Shown here: positions 9,099 through 17,299 of the stretch, piece by piece
Layout: each line of letters opens with the position of its first letter
Position numbering within the stretch: position 1 is the first letter of the stretch
NCBI GenBank assembly: GCA_947304355.1
Contig: CAMZAX010000002.1
Location: 62,001-126,000, forward strand
Direction: 5' to 3'
DNA from: an uncultured Selenomonadales bacterium
Lineage (GTDB): Bacteria > Bacillota > Negativicutes > Selenomonadales > Selenomonadaceae
Length of the DNA stretch: 64,000 nucleotides
Program-made: the position numbers and the translations under genes
The notes under the pieces: model-generated
What the model was told of the DNA's origin: nothing
The model's database searches: none
What the model saw: only the letters and a program-made list of their open reading frames with translations

Positions 9099-9131
9099 AA
9101 TCCCATCGATTGAGTCGGTGGGATTTTTTTA
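9099..9131 (+). terminator. Terminator closing the CRISPR-like unit
   Basis: Stem AATCCCATCGA / TCGGTGGGATT (9099-9109, 9114-9124) followed by seven T, with six A before it, so it may work in both directions. Confidence 0.9.
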
Positions 9132-9170
9132 TTGCGCGTTTGTGTTACAATGCCTTCGGAGGTGGTAACG

Positions 9171-9944
9171 TTGCGAATAATCGGCGTCGCGGCTTTCGTA
9201 TTGACCGCGCTGATTTCCGCAGTGATTTTGCTTTTGCCGGAGCCCGAAGGCTTCCCGATACTGGAATATCATCAAGTGACGGACGCGCCGCTTGACCCGG
9301 CGTTTGAGGTGTACAACGTGCCGCCCGACGTCTTCGCCGCGCAGTTGGACTGGTTGCAGGCGGAGGGCTACACGACGATAACTTTGCAGGATTTTATGCG
9401 CGTGGTGCACGGCAAAGGGACGTTGCCCGCAAAGCCGATTGTGCTGACCTTCGACGACGGTTACGAGGACAACTACACGACGATGTTACCGATATTGGAG
9501 GCGCGCGGCATGACGGCGGTCGTCTACGTCATAACCAACGAGGTCGGCAAGCCGGGCTATCTCAACGTCGAACAGCTGAAAGACATGCAACGGCGCGGGC
9601 TTGAAATCGGTTCGCACACGTCCGATCATTTGCCGCTTACTTCGCAGGACGACGTAACGCAACGGCGGCAGATACGCGAGTCGAAAACTTTTTTGGAGTG
9701 GAGCGGCTTGCAGACGATTTACAGCCTGTCGTACCCGAACGGCGCGTTCAATCCGGAAGTCGAACAAATTCTGCGCGAGGAAAATTATTTGACGGCAGTG
9801 ACGGGCGAGGCGGGCTTGAACACGCTTAAAACGAATCCTTACGAACTTTACCGCATACACATACGCAAGCCGCGCTTGGGGCTTTTGGAGTTCAAGCTTC
9901 GGCTGTTCAAGGCAAAATTTTTCGCCAAACTCAGAGCCCTTTGA
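9171..9944 (+). CDS. Polysaccharide deacetylase (NodB domain), membrane-anchored
   Basis: A probable zinc-dependent N- or O-deacetylase of cell-wall or exopolysaccharide sugars. An N-terminal hydrophobic segment (about 1-21, RIIGVAAFVLTALISAVILLL) acts as signal or anchor. NodB motifs are TFDDGYEDN (about 107-115), SHTSDH and the YPNGAFN region. Length is 257. TTG 9171 is chosen because GGAGG (9158-9162) lies eight bases upstream; an upstream in-frame TTG has no such site. Its 3' end overlaps convergent alr by 14 bases. Confidence 0.88.
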   Translation: MRIIGVAAFVLTALISAVILLLPEPEGFPILEYHQVTDAPLDPAFEVYNVPPDVFAAQLDWLQAEGYTTITLQDFMRVVHGKGTLPAKPIVLTFDDGYEDNYTTMLPILEARGMTAVVYVITNEVGKPGYLNVEQLKDMQRRGLEIGSHTSDHLPLTSQDDVTQRRQIRESKTFLEWSGLQTIYSLSYPNGAFNPEVEQILREENYLTAVTGEAGLNTLKTNPYELYRIHIRKPRLGLLEFKLRLFKAKFFAKLRAL

Positions 9945-11043
9945 AAACACGCGGCACCCGCGCAGATACGAGGCACGTGACTTCGTAATTAATCGTTTGC
10001 AAGTGGCGGGCGGCGTCGTCAGTCGTCACGGCGTCCGAGCCGAAAAGAATCACTTCGTCGCCAACTTTAACGCCGTCAACGTCCGTCACGTCAATCATCG
10101 TCTGATCCATGCACACGCGCCCCGCAATCGGCGCAAGACCTTTGCCGCTCACGTCGACGTGAAAGCCCTTGTAGGCGCGAATGTACCCGTCGGCGTAACC
10201 AATCGGCAGCGTCGCAATCAGCGAGTCGCGTGCGGCAACGAATTCGCGTCCGTAACCTATCGAGGTGCCCGCCGCGATTTTTTTCAGGTAAACAATCTTG
10301 GCGACGAGTTTCATTGCGGGCTTGAGCGCGACGGTGCGCGGAAAGTCGTCGGCGGGATAAAGCCCGTAATTGATTATGCCGGAACGAACCATGTCGAAAT
10401 GCGCTTCGGGTATGTCGAGCGCGGCGGCTGATTCGGCGATATGGCAAATCTTCAACGCGACGCCCGCCACGCGAATTTTTTCGGCAATGTCGGAGAAAAT
10501 TTTAATCTGCGCGGCGGTGAACGTCCGGTCGGCGTTGTCGGCGTCGGCGAAGTGCGAAAACAAACCCTCAAGCTCAACGTTCGGCAGGCGTGCAATCTGC
10601 GCGGCAAGCTCGGCGGCATTGTCGGGCGCGACGCCGATACGACCCATGCCCGTTTCGACCTTGAGATGAATTTTGGCTACCTTGTTCAAATCGGCGGCGG
10701 CTGCTGAAATTTTTTCGGCAAGTGCAAAATCGGCGACGGCTTGCGTCAAATCGTTGTCAACGACGGCGGGCGCGGCGTCATACGGAATCAAGCCCAAAAT
10801 CAGAATCGGCAAGCTGAAACCTGCGCGGCGGAGTTCAAGCCCCTCGTCGACGGTTGCGACGGCAAGGAAATCGGCACCGCACTCGACGGCGACCTTTGAC
10901 ACCTCAAGCGCACCGTGCCCGTAAGCATTCGCCTTGACGACGGCGCAAAGTTTCGACGCGGGATTGATGCGGCGGCGAATCGCGGTCAGGTTGTGACGGA
11001 CGGCGTTTAAATCAATCTCGGCATAAACGTCGCGAAGAATCAT
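9931..11043 (-). CDS. alr: Alanine racemase
   Basis: PLP enzyme interconverting L- and D-alanine for peptidoglycan. The PLP lysine lies in CAVVKANAYGHGA (about 33-45), and the family tyrosine region is SIGYGREF with PIGYADGY after it. CMDQTMIDVTD is also conserved. Length is 370, normal. ATG at 11043 lies nine bases after AAGGAG; a longer TTG start at 11052 abuts that site and is rejected. It diverges from holA with only 27 bases between starts, so its promoter may lie inside holA. Confidence 0.96.
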   Translation of the reverse strand: MILRDVYAEIDLNAVRHNLTAIRRRINPASKLCAVVKANAYGHGALEVSKVAVECGADFLAVATVDEGLELRRAGFSLPILILGLIPYDAAPAVVDNDLTQAVADFALAEKISAAAADLNKVAKIHLKVETGMGRIGVAPDNAAELAAQIARLPNVELEGLFSHFADADNADRTFTAAQIKIFSDIAEKIRVAGVALKICHIAESAAALDIPEAHFDMVRSGIINYGLYPADDFPRTVALKPAMKLVAKIVYLKKIAAGTSIGYGREFVAARDSLIATLPIGYADGYIRAYKGFHVDVSGKGLAPIAGRVCMDQTMIDVTDVDGVKVGDEVILFGSDAVTTDDAARHLQTINYEVTCLVSARVPRVFKGL

Positions 11044-11070
11044 TGTAAACAACTCCTTGGGGGTGACAGT

Positions 11071-12066
11071 TTGAAGTTCAAAGAATTCATGAACGCGCTC
11101 GACGGCGAAATCAAAAACGTCTACCTGCTGTGCGGCGCGGAGATTTACTTTATCGACAAGGCACGCGAAAAAATTTTGGCTCGACTCGGCGTCGACAAGG
11201 CGACCGAATTGACAACCTTCGACTGCGACACAAAGCCCGCGCTCGGCGACGTAATCAACGCAATCGACAGCGCACCGTTTTTCAGCACGCGCAACGTCGT
11301 CTTGGTCAAGAACGCGCCCTTTTTCAGCGCGGAGAAGTCAAGCGAACGGCTCGAAAACATCCTGCGCGACATGCAGGCGACCAATTACGTAATCTTCACG
11401 GCGAAGGCGGCGGACAAGCGTCGCAAACTCTACAAGCTCGCGGCAAAAGTCGGCGCAGTGTTGGAGGCAGATCCGTTGCGCCCGTGGGAAATCGACGACT
11501 GGCTCAACGAAAAGCTTAAATCGCTCGGCAAAGTCATGAACGGCGACGCGCGGCGGCACTTCAACGAACGGCTCGGCATATTGCCGGAAATATCGCTGTG
11601 GTATCTGGACAACGAACTTGATAAAGTCGCGCTCAACGTGGCGGGCATTGAGATAACGGCAACCGATTTGCGCAGGAACATGCTCGCGCCGCCCGAAGTG
11701 TCGAACTTCGCGCTGACGGACGCCGTGGACGAACGCAAGCCGAAAAAAGCCGTCTACCTTTTGAAACAGCAAGCGCGCACGCCGCCGAAAATTCCGTTGG
11801 TGACGACGCTTTTGGTCAATCACGTGCGCCGGCTCCTTCGTGCGAAACATTTCATTGCGCAGGGCGTCAAAGGTCGTCGGCTCGGCGAAGTGCTTGACAT
11901 GAATCCTTACATTGCGCAAAAGCTCGGCGACACTGCCAACGGCTACCCGACAAAACTTTTGGAGGAAGTCTTCGTCGAATTGGCGGACGCCGATTACAAG
12001 TTGAAGATCGGTCGCGCAGGCGTCGAAGTTTTGGAGCGAATCATAATCAAGCTTTGCAAACGATAA
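11071..12066 (+). CDS. holA: DNA polymerase III subunit delta
   Basis: Clamp-loader delta subunit, which opens the beta clamp. Length 331 is normal, and the N-terminal FKEFMNALDGEIKNVYLLCGAEIYFIDKA arrangement (split here only for reading) and the C-terminal lid/collar helices match HolA. It lacks functional Walker motifs, as expected. The start is TTG 11071 after GGGGGTGA. Downstream, 12067-12111 holds a GGCGCA/TGCGCC hairpin with no T-run. Confidence 0.92.
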   Translation: MKFKEFMNALDGEIKNVYLLCGAEIYFIDKAREKILARLGVDKATELTTFDCDTKPALGDVINAIDSAPFFSTRNVVLVKNAPFFSAEKSSERLENILRDMQATNYVIFTAKAADKRRKLYKLAAKVGAVLEADPLRPWEIDDWLNEKLKSLGKVMNGDARRHFNERLGILPEISLWYLDNELDKVALNVAGIEITATDLRRNMLAPPEVSNFALTDAVDERKPKKAVYLLKQQARTPPKIPLVTTLLVNHVRRLLRAKHFIAQGVKGRRLGEVLDMNPYIAQKLGDTANGYPTKLLEEVFVELADADYKLKIGRAGVEVLERIIIKLCKR

Positions 12067-12111
12067 GACGCAACGAATATAGGGGCGCACGTCCATGCGC
12101 CTCAAGGCGTG

Positions 12112-15100
12112 TCATTTGCTCAGGACGATTTTGCCGGATTGTTTGAGTTTCCATTTGCCGCCGACAAGTTCAAAGACAGCAGCCCGCTCGACGCGCAGAC
12201 GCGAATAAGTGCCGCTGTCGAAGTTCGATTCGAAGACGACGCCCAACGCCCGTTCCGCGTGATGATTTTCCGTGTAAGTCTTGACGTTGGGAACGACCGC
12301 GAAGGTGTTGCCTTCGACAGCACTCGCCCAAAAGTCGCCGCCCGACAGGCTCGACGCGTCAACGAATTTAGGAGCAAGCTTCGGGCGATTCATGCGCTCT
12401 TCGACGTTGGCGCAAGTGAACGCGCGGACTTTGTGGCGACGCAAAAATTTTTCACGCTCGCGACGCGCAGTAAAGCCGCTCAATTTCGACAGCGCGTTGA
12501 AGTCTGTAACGAACGCTTCGGCGAACGATTCAGCCTCGCGCGGCGCAACCTTCTCAACTCTAACCTTATCCCTACTTGTCCCTTGTCCCTTGTCCCTTGT
12601 CCCTTGCCATATCTTCAGCTCGGCGATAAAGACCGGCTCAATCAACAGCGTCTTGATGTCGCGCCCGCGCTTGTCGACAAAGAAATTATTGGCGTCGCGA
12701 ACAAGTTCCTCGGCGTCGAAGACAATGCCGTCCGCCCAAAGTTTCTGCTCGGCGTTGAATCTGTCGACGAACGTTTTGAACTCGTCAGCCGTGTCAATCG
12801 TCACGCCGTCGGAAATGTCTTGCGCACTGATGAACGACGACGCCGATTGTCGCTCGCCGCCCTGCACGAAATCCGCGCCCGCAAGCACCGCCGAATAAAT
12901 TATGTCGTCCGCGTCGCCGAACATTTCGTGATTGATACGCGCCTCGTCGAAAAAGTCGGCGTCATTAGCGGGACGCTCAACGATCATGCCCGCCGCCACT
13001 TCGATTTTGGGTTGCGCGCTCAGGTGCAAGTTGAATTTTTTGTAGCCCGCAAGCCCGCTCGCCGCCGTGAAAATTTTTTCCAACACGTTGACGTAAATGT
13101 TGCCGTCGACGTCGGAGCCGCCCGCCAACCAGCTGAAAATTCGCGCACCGTTGCCGCCAACGAACACGTGCGGGATTTTCGATTCGCGATAGTGCCCGTA
13201 GTCGTGCAAGACTTTGACAAGCGCGCCGAGGTAGTGGAACAGCCCCGCCGTCGCGAATTGCGCCGCTTGCAGGACGTTTTTAATTTGGTCGCGCCCGGTC
13301 TTGAACTTGAGGTCGGCAAGATAGCGTTCGCTGTGTTCGCGCATGTCGGCGTCGATAACGGCTTGGCGTTGGCTTTCGTCGTGCAGGCGGCTCGAAATTT
13401 TTTCGTCGGCGAACAGCTCGTAATTGTCGTAAATCGGCTTGAACAGTTGGCGCGCGGCGTAACGAATCGACGTATGCCAAACGATACGCGGGGGCGTGCC
13501 GCTGATAACGCTGATGTCGGTGGTGCCCGCGCCTATGTCGACGCAAACGGCTCCCTGTGCGAAGTTGCCCGCCTTTCCGTCCGCCTTGTTGAAGTGGTAA
13601 GCCGCCGCCTTGCTTTCCGTGTAAAAGTTCACCGCGCCGTTGACTGCCTCGCGACAGATTTCTTGGAAGGAAATTTTCTGCGCCTGCGAAAAAGCCGTCG
13701 GGTAAGAAAAATTCCATTGCACGTCGCTCGCGCCGCCGGACGCAGCCTCAGCCGCCGCCTGCAAGCAAATCTGTTTGATGTAAGCCGCCGTCTTGCGCCG
13801 TTGTCGGTCGTCGTCCGCCCATTTCAAGTTGGCGTCGATGTGCGCCGCGAATTGCTCGAACACCCGCGTATTTTCCGAACTCAGCAGGAAAACATGCCCG
13901 TCCGTCAGCGGTTGAATCGTCACGTCGTCGGAGTGCAACAAGTGGAAGATACTCAAGAACGAACCGTCAGCCTGCGCAGGGATTTGCGACGGAATGAAGT
14001 GTCGATACGTTTGCGCGCGCGCGCCGCCCGAAGCCGTGACTTGATACAGATGCGGCTTGAAGTTCAGCGGTCGCGGCGGATTGTCGTTGTCGGTGAAAAA
14101 AATCATCGTTGAGCTCGTGCCGAAGTCGACGCCGATTTTCCACGTCAAGTCCGCGTTGCGCTCGACGAGTTTGGGTTTGCTTAACAAAATCGCGCCGATT
14201 TCAAACGGAGCCCTGCCGGCGTGCGGCGACGGGTTGTACGTGACGATAAAGCTTTCGGGGAAGGCGTCCAACTTCGCGGTGAAACGATTCGCCAAAAAAC
14301 TTTTCCCTTGTCCCTTGTCCATTGTCCCTTGCCAAAACGGCTCGACGTAGTAAATATCGGCGGCAAGCGCGTTGTCGTCCGATTGCGCGCGCCAATTTTC
14401 GTAGTACAAGAAGTAATCGCTCCAACCTGCGCGGCGGAAGTCGGGGAAGATTTCGACAACGGGAACGTCGCGGTCAATGTAAATCAGTTCGCGCTTGGGA
14501 TAAGCCTTCGTCCAACGGAAGTCCTTGCCCGCGCCGTCGACGCCGCTGAGCGGGAAGTTGAAGTGCAGATAAAAATTTTCCGCGTCGTCGCTTATCGACA
14601 GCCGCGCAGAAATTTCGTCAGTCGTGAACAACTCCAACAGCTCGCGCTTGAGCGGCAGAATCGGCGTCAAATCTTTTTCGGACAGCGATTCGTAACCGCG
14701 CAACGTCGGCGAATTCGGGAAGGCGTTGGCGGGCTCGACGACTGCCATGCGTTCATGAAAAAAGTCTTCGGGCTTGCGAAACTCCGCGCCGTTCAGGTTG
14801 ACGCGCCCGATTTTCGTGCGGTCGGTAAGTTTGTCGTCGTTGATTTCGTTCGCGCTGATTCCTTGCCACACGACGAGCCGCGACGCGTCGACGCCTTCAA
14901 ATCGTGCGAAGTCGCGAACCAAGTCGGGCGAAACGAGCAGCAGATTTTTTTTCGGCGTGAGCAGGCGGACGGCAGAGTCTTCAAAGCGCGGCTCCCTGCC
15001 CTTAACGGTGTCGTCAAGCAGGCGGGCGATGCCGACGTGCAAGTTCAGATTCGACGCGGCGAATTCAAACGTTCCCTCCGAAGTCTGCGCGGCGGCGACG

Positions 15101-15831
15101 TCCCGTTCGTAGTCGGCGAGGCATTTCAGCAACGCGTTGGAAATTTCTTTAGCCTTCGCGCCGATTTTGTCGAGCCGTTGAACTTTGCCGTAGAGATTCG
15201 CCAGCCAAAACTTCAGCGCGGACAATTCGGCGGACGACAAAAATTTTATCGGGTTGGTCAGCGTCTGTCGATTCGCGCTCCACGGCGTGAACAGCCGCCC
15301 TGCGAAGACATTTTCGTAATCGGCCGCGCAGGTTACGAGCGTCGTCGGCGAAGTCATTGCGATTGGCAGTCCGTCAAGCGTGATGATGTAAACGTCGGTC
15401 AGCCACGCGTCGCGATTGCCCGTCAGCGATTCTTGCGGCGCGAGCGACTTCAAAATCGCGGCGAGGTCTGATCGGTCGTCGAGGAGGTTGACTTGTTCGG
15501 CGCGCAGGTCGAGCCGCTTTATGTCCTTGAGCGCGAGCATTGCCAATAGCGCCCGCCATTCGCCGAGAACTTTTTCATGCAAGCCCGTGATGAATTGCCG
15601 CGTCGGTTCCAAATCGAAAAGAGCCATCTTGAACAGGAGCGGGCGCGCCCACACGTCGGGGATTGAATCAACTGCGCCCATGTCCCGAATCGATTCGCCG
15701 CAATCGAGACTGTTCGCCAGCCCCTGCAGAAAATTTATGTCAGCTTCCTTCCAAATGCCGGCTTGATCTTTGAGGAGCTTGGACACGTCTTCGTTGACCT
15801 TCGGCAACATGGGAAAATATGAATTCGCCAT
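12112..15831 (-). CDS. Large protein with Hsp70/actin-like ATPase domain, unknown role
   Basis: A 1239-residue protein. The ATPase core covers about residues 560-960: phosphate-1 loop IGVDFGTSSTM (about 567), phosphate-2 loop VCVDIGAGTTDISV (about 767) and adenosine loop HVFVGGNGAR (about 890). The first 550 residues and the last 250 match nothing I recognise. It differs from DnaK in order and size, and may be a scaffold or regulatory ATPase (distantly like SrfB-type proteins, weakly held). It has its own promoter and is a single gene. Two heptad repeats lie inside it, encoding GTMDKGQGK and GTRDKGQGTSRDK. Confidence 0.75.
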   Translation of the reverse strand: MANSYFPMLPKVNEDVSKLLKDQAGIWKEADINFLQGLANSLDCGESIRDMGAVDSIPDVWARPLLFKMALFDLEPTRQFITGLHEKVLGEWRALLAMLALKDIKRLDLRAEQVNLLDDRSDLAAILKSLAPQESLTGNRDAWLTDVYIITLDGLPIAMTSPTTLVTCAADYENVFAGRLFTPWSANRQTLTNPIKFLSSAELSALKFWLANLYGKVQRLDKIGAKAKEISNALLKCLADYERDVAAAQTSEGTFEFAASNLNLHVGIARLLDDTVKGREPRFEDSAVRLLTPKKNLLLVSPDLVRDFARFEGVDASRLVVWQGISANEINDDKLTDRTKIGRVNLNGAEFRKPEDFFHERMAVVEPANAFPNSPTLRGYESLSEKDLTPILPLKRELLELFTTDEISARLSISDDAENFYLHFNFPLSGVDGAGKDFRWTKAYPKRELIYIDRDVPVVEIFPDFRRAGWSDYFLYYENWRAQSDDNALAADIYYVEPFWQGTMDKGQGKSFLANRFTAKLDAFPESFIVTYNPSPHAGRAPFEIGAILLSKPKLVERNADLTWKIGVDFGTSSTMIFFTDNDNPPRPLNFKPHLYQVTASGGARAQTYRHFIPSQIPAQADGSFLSIFHLLHSDDVTIQPLTDGHVFLLSSENTRVFEQFAAHIDANLKWADDDRQRRKTAAYIKQICLQAAAEAASGGASDVQWNFSYPTAFSQAQKISFQEICREAVNGAVNFYTESKAAAYHFNKADGKAGNFAQGAVCVDIGAGTTDISVISGTPPRIVWHTSIRYAARQLFKPIYDNYELFADEKISSRLHDESQRQAVIDADMREHSERYLADLKFKTGRDQIKNVLQAAQFATAGLFHYLGALVKVLHDYGHYRESKIPHVFVGGNGARIFSWLAGGSDVDGNIYVNVLEKIFTAASGLAGYKKFNLHLSAQPKIEVAAGMIVERPANDADFFDEARINHEMFGDADDIIYSAVLAGADFVQGGERQSASSFISAQDISDGVTIDTADEFKTFVDRFNAEQKLWADGIVFDAEELVRDANNFFVDKRGRDIKTLLIEPVFIAELKIWQGTRDKGQGTSRDKVRVEKVAPREAESFAEAFVTDFNALSKLSGFTARREREKFLRRHKVRAFTCANVEERMNRPKLAPKFVDASSLSGGDFWASAVEGNTFAVVPNVKTYTENHHAERALGVVFESNFDSGTYSRLRVERAAVFELVGGKWKLKQSGKIVLSK
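12569..12606. repeat. Heptad repeat (TTGTCCC)n inside the Hsp70-like gene
   Basis: Four perfect TTGTCCC units (12576-12603) with degenerate flanks lie in frame in the minus-strand gene, where they encode a DKGQGTS-like stretch at about residues 1075-1090. Confidence 0.85.
14304..14331. repeat. Second heptad repeat inside the Hsp70-like gene
   Basis: Four seven-base units TCCCTTG, TCCCTTG, TCCATTG, TCCCTTG. On the minus strand they encode GTMDKGQGK at about residues 500-510. Confidence 0.85.
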
Positions 15832-15855
15832 AAGAACACCCTTTCTTTGCGGCGC

Positions 15856-15884
15856 AGTATAACAAAAAATTTTTTCAGTGCCAA
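15856..15884 (-). promoter_or_regulatory. Promoter for the Hsp70-like gene
   Basis: On the minus strand TTGGCA (15884-15879), a 17-base spacer and TATACT (15861-15856). It lies about 25 bases before the ATG, whose AAGGGTG ribosome site is at 15838-15845. Confidence 0.7.
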
Positions 15885-15902
15885 CACGTCAACGCAATCA
15901 GA

Positions 15903-16065
15903 GGCCGCCAAGGACGGCGGCCGCGCCGCGTCAGCAACAGGATGTTGCGTGCGGCGCACACTCGGCTTCGGGTTGCGCGGACGTTGCGGCAGTGAGCGGT
16001 TGCCGCCCCTGCGAGGTGTCCTTTCTTTTTGCTACTTTTTCTTTGGACACGCAAAGAAAAAGTAG
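15903..16065. repeat. Palindrome-rich intergenic element
   Basis: Successive inverted repeats lie in a 367-base gap. GGCCGCC/GGCGGCC is at 15903-15922, GCAACA/TGTTGC next at about 15933, and GCGGCA/TGCCGC near 15990-16013. A perfect 14-base pair CTACTTTTTCTTTG/CAAAGAAAAAGTAG with a six-base loop is at 16032-16065. The rest of the gap holds only the two flanking promoters. It could be a REP-like mobile element or a non-coding RNA; no coding potential is evident. Confidence 0.6.
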
Positions 16066-16124
16066 ATCCTAAAAATTCTTTGAAACCTTTCTTGCTGCGG
16101 GAAGAAAGGTCGGACACACACTCC

Positions 16125-16153
16125 TTGACGCCGCGCGGGTTTGCGAATAAAAT
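16125..16153 (+). promoter_or_regulatory. Promoter for the acyltransferase pair
   Basis: TTGACG (16125-16130), a 17-base spacer and TAAAAT (16148-16153), about 45 bases before the first acyltransferase start. Confidence 0.7.
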
Positions 16154-16198
16154 ATTTTCCGTTACTACAGCGGCTCGTTCAAGGAGAGTGATAAAATT

Positions 16199-17296
16199 TT
16201 GGGCGTGAAGAAAAAAATCGCATGGCTTGATACCGTGCGCGTCTTCGCCTCGTTCGCGATAATCGTCGCACATTATCTGATGTGTCGCGGCTTTGAAACG
16301 TATCCTTTCACGCGCAGAATTTGTTACGACTTGGCAAGCTTCGGCGTGTTCCTGTTTTTGGCGATAAGTGGTTATCTCGTCGTCGGCTCGCTGAACAGAT
16401 CGCCGAACGTTTGGGATTTCTTCAAGCGTCGTGTGATTCGCGTCGTGATTCCGTTTACGGTGTCGTTCATTTTCCTGAGCACAGTCTTTTTAATGGCGGG
16501 CTTGCTCGACACGCAAATTGCGGAGTTTTCGCCGTTCTACAAAGTTCTTTACAACCACGAATACTTCATGAACTTAATCGCGATGTTTCCGTTGGACATG
16601 AATCTTTTCGTATGGCTGGACGTAAATTTCGTGCCGTTCGTCGGCGAATGGTTCATGGCGGTGATAATCTTCATGTACCTGCTTGCGCCGCCGCTGAAAT
16701 ATTGCGCCGAACGCGCCCCGCTGATAACGTTGGCGGTGTCGATAGCCGTGTCGTTCGCCGTGTTCAACGCGACAGTCGATTGGTCGCAGGACGGACGCCT
16801 TGCTTACAACTGGTGGCTCGTCTTCGTGCGGATACCGGAATTTTTATTCGGCATGATTCTTGCGATAAAGCGCGACGTGCTGACGGAGCACCGCGTGCCG
16901 TTGGAGTTCGCGGCGACGTGCGTCCTGATTGCCTACACTTCGCATTTCCTTGAGTTCAAAGCGCACACGACGTATCTGTACTTCGATTGCGAACCGAAAA
17001 TTTTTTCGGTGACGTTGCCGATAATTTATCTGTTCTTCTCGTTGGTTGAGCGGCTTAATCGTCTGCAGTCGACGTTGCTTGACAAATTCAACGGCTTCAA
17101 CGACGTTTCGTATCCGATAATGCTGATTCAGCACCCGATAGTTTTCCTGTTCGAGGCGAAGTTCAATTTCGGGGAGTTGCATTCGTTCGGGATATTCTTC
17201 GTGCTGTTTATCATGACGTGGCTGATTTTTTACATGAGCAAGTTCGTTAAAAGTTTTTCGGAAACGGCGGAACGATTAATCTTGAGGAGGGCTTGA
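16199..17296 (+). CDS. Acyltransferase family 3 membrane protein (first copy)
   Basis: An integral-membrane O-acyltransferase that would move acyl groups onto envelope or extracellular sugars. The N-terminal WLDTVRVFASFAIIVAHYL carries the family's Arg and His, followed by SGYLVVGSL and the FFKRRVIRVVIPF basic patch. About ten hydrophobic segments span 365 residues. The start is TTG 16199, 11 bases after AAGGAG. Four bases separate it from a paralogue. The acyl group and acceptor are unknown. Confidence 0.88.
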   Translation: MGVKKKIAWLDTVRVFASFAIIVAHYLMCRGFETYPFTRRICYDLASFGVFLFLAISGYLVVGSLNRSPNVWDFFKRRVIRVVIPFTVSFIFLSTVFLMAGLLDTQIAEFSPFYKVLYNHEYFMNLIAMFPLDMNLFVWLDVNFVPFVGEWFMAVIIFMYLLAPPLKYCAERAPLITLAVSIAVSFAVFNATVDWSQDGRLAYNWWLVFVRIPEFLFGMILAIKRDVLTEHRVPLEFAATCVLIAYTSHFLEFKAHTTYLYFDCEPKIFSVTLPIIYLFFSLVERLNRLQSTLLDKFNGFNDVSYPIMLIQHPIVFLFEAKFNFGELHSFGIFFVLFIMTWLIFYMSKFVKSFSETAERLILRRA

Positions 17297-17299
17297 CGC

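Noticed and set aside
8855-9295. ORF reading through the CRISPR-like repeats (146 codons)
   Set aside because: It has no ribosome site, it crosses a terminator, and its codons follow the 80-base period rather than protein-like use.
12109-14112. 667-codon plus-strand ORF inside the Hsp70-like region
   Set aside because: The minus strand encodes clear ATPase loops over the same bases. The plus reading is Arg/Val-rich with no motif and no start signal.
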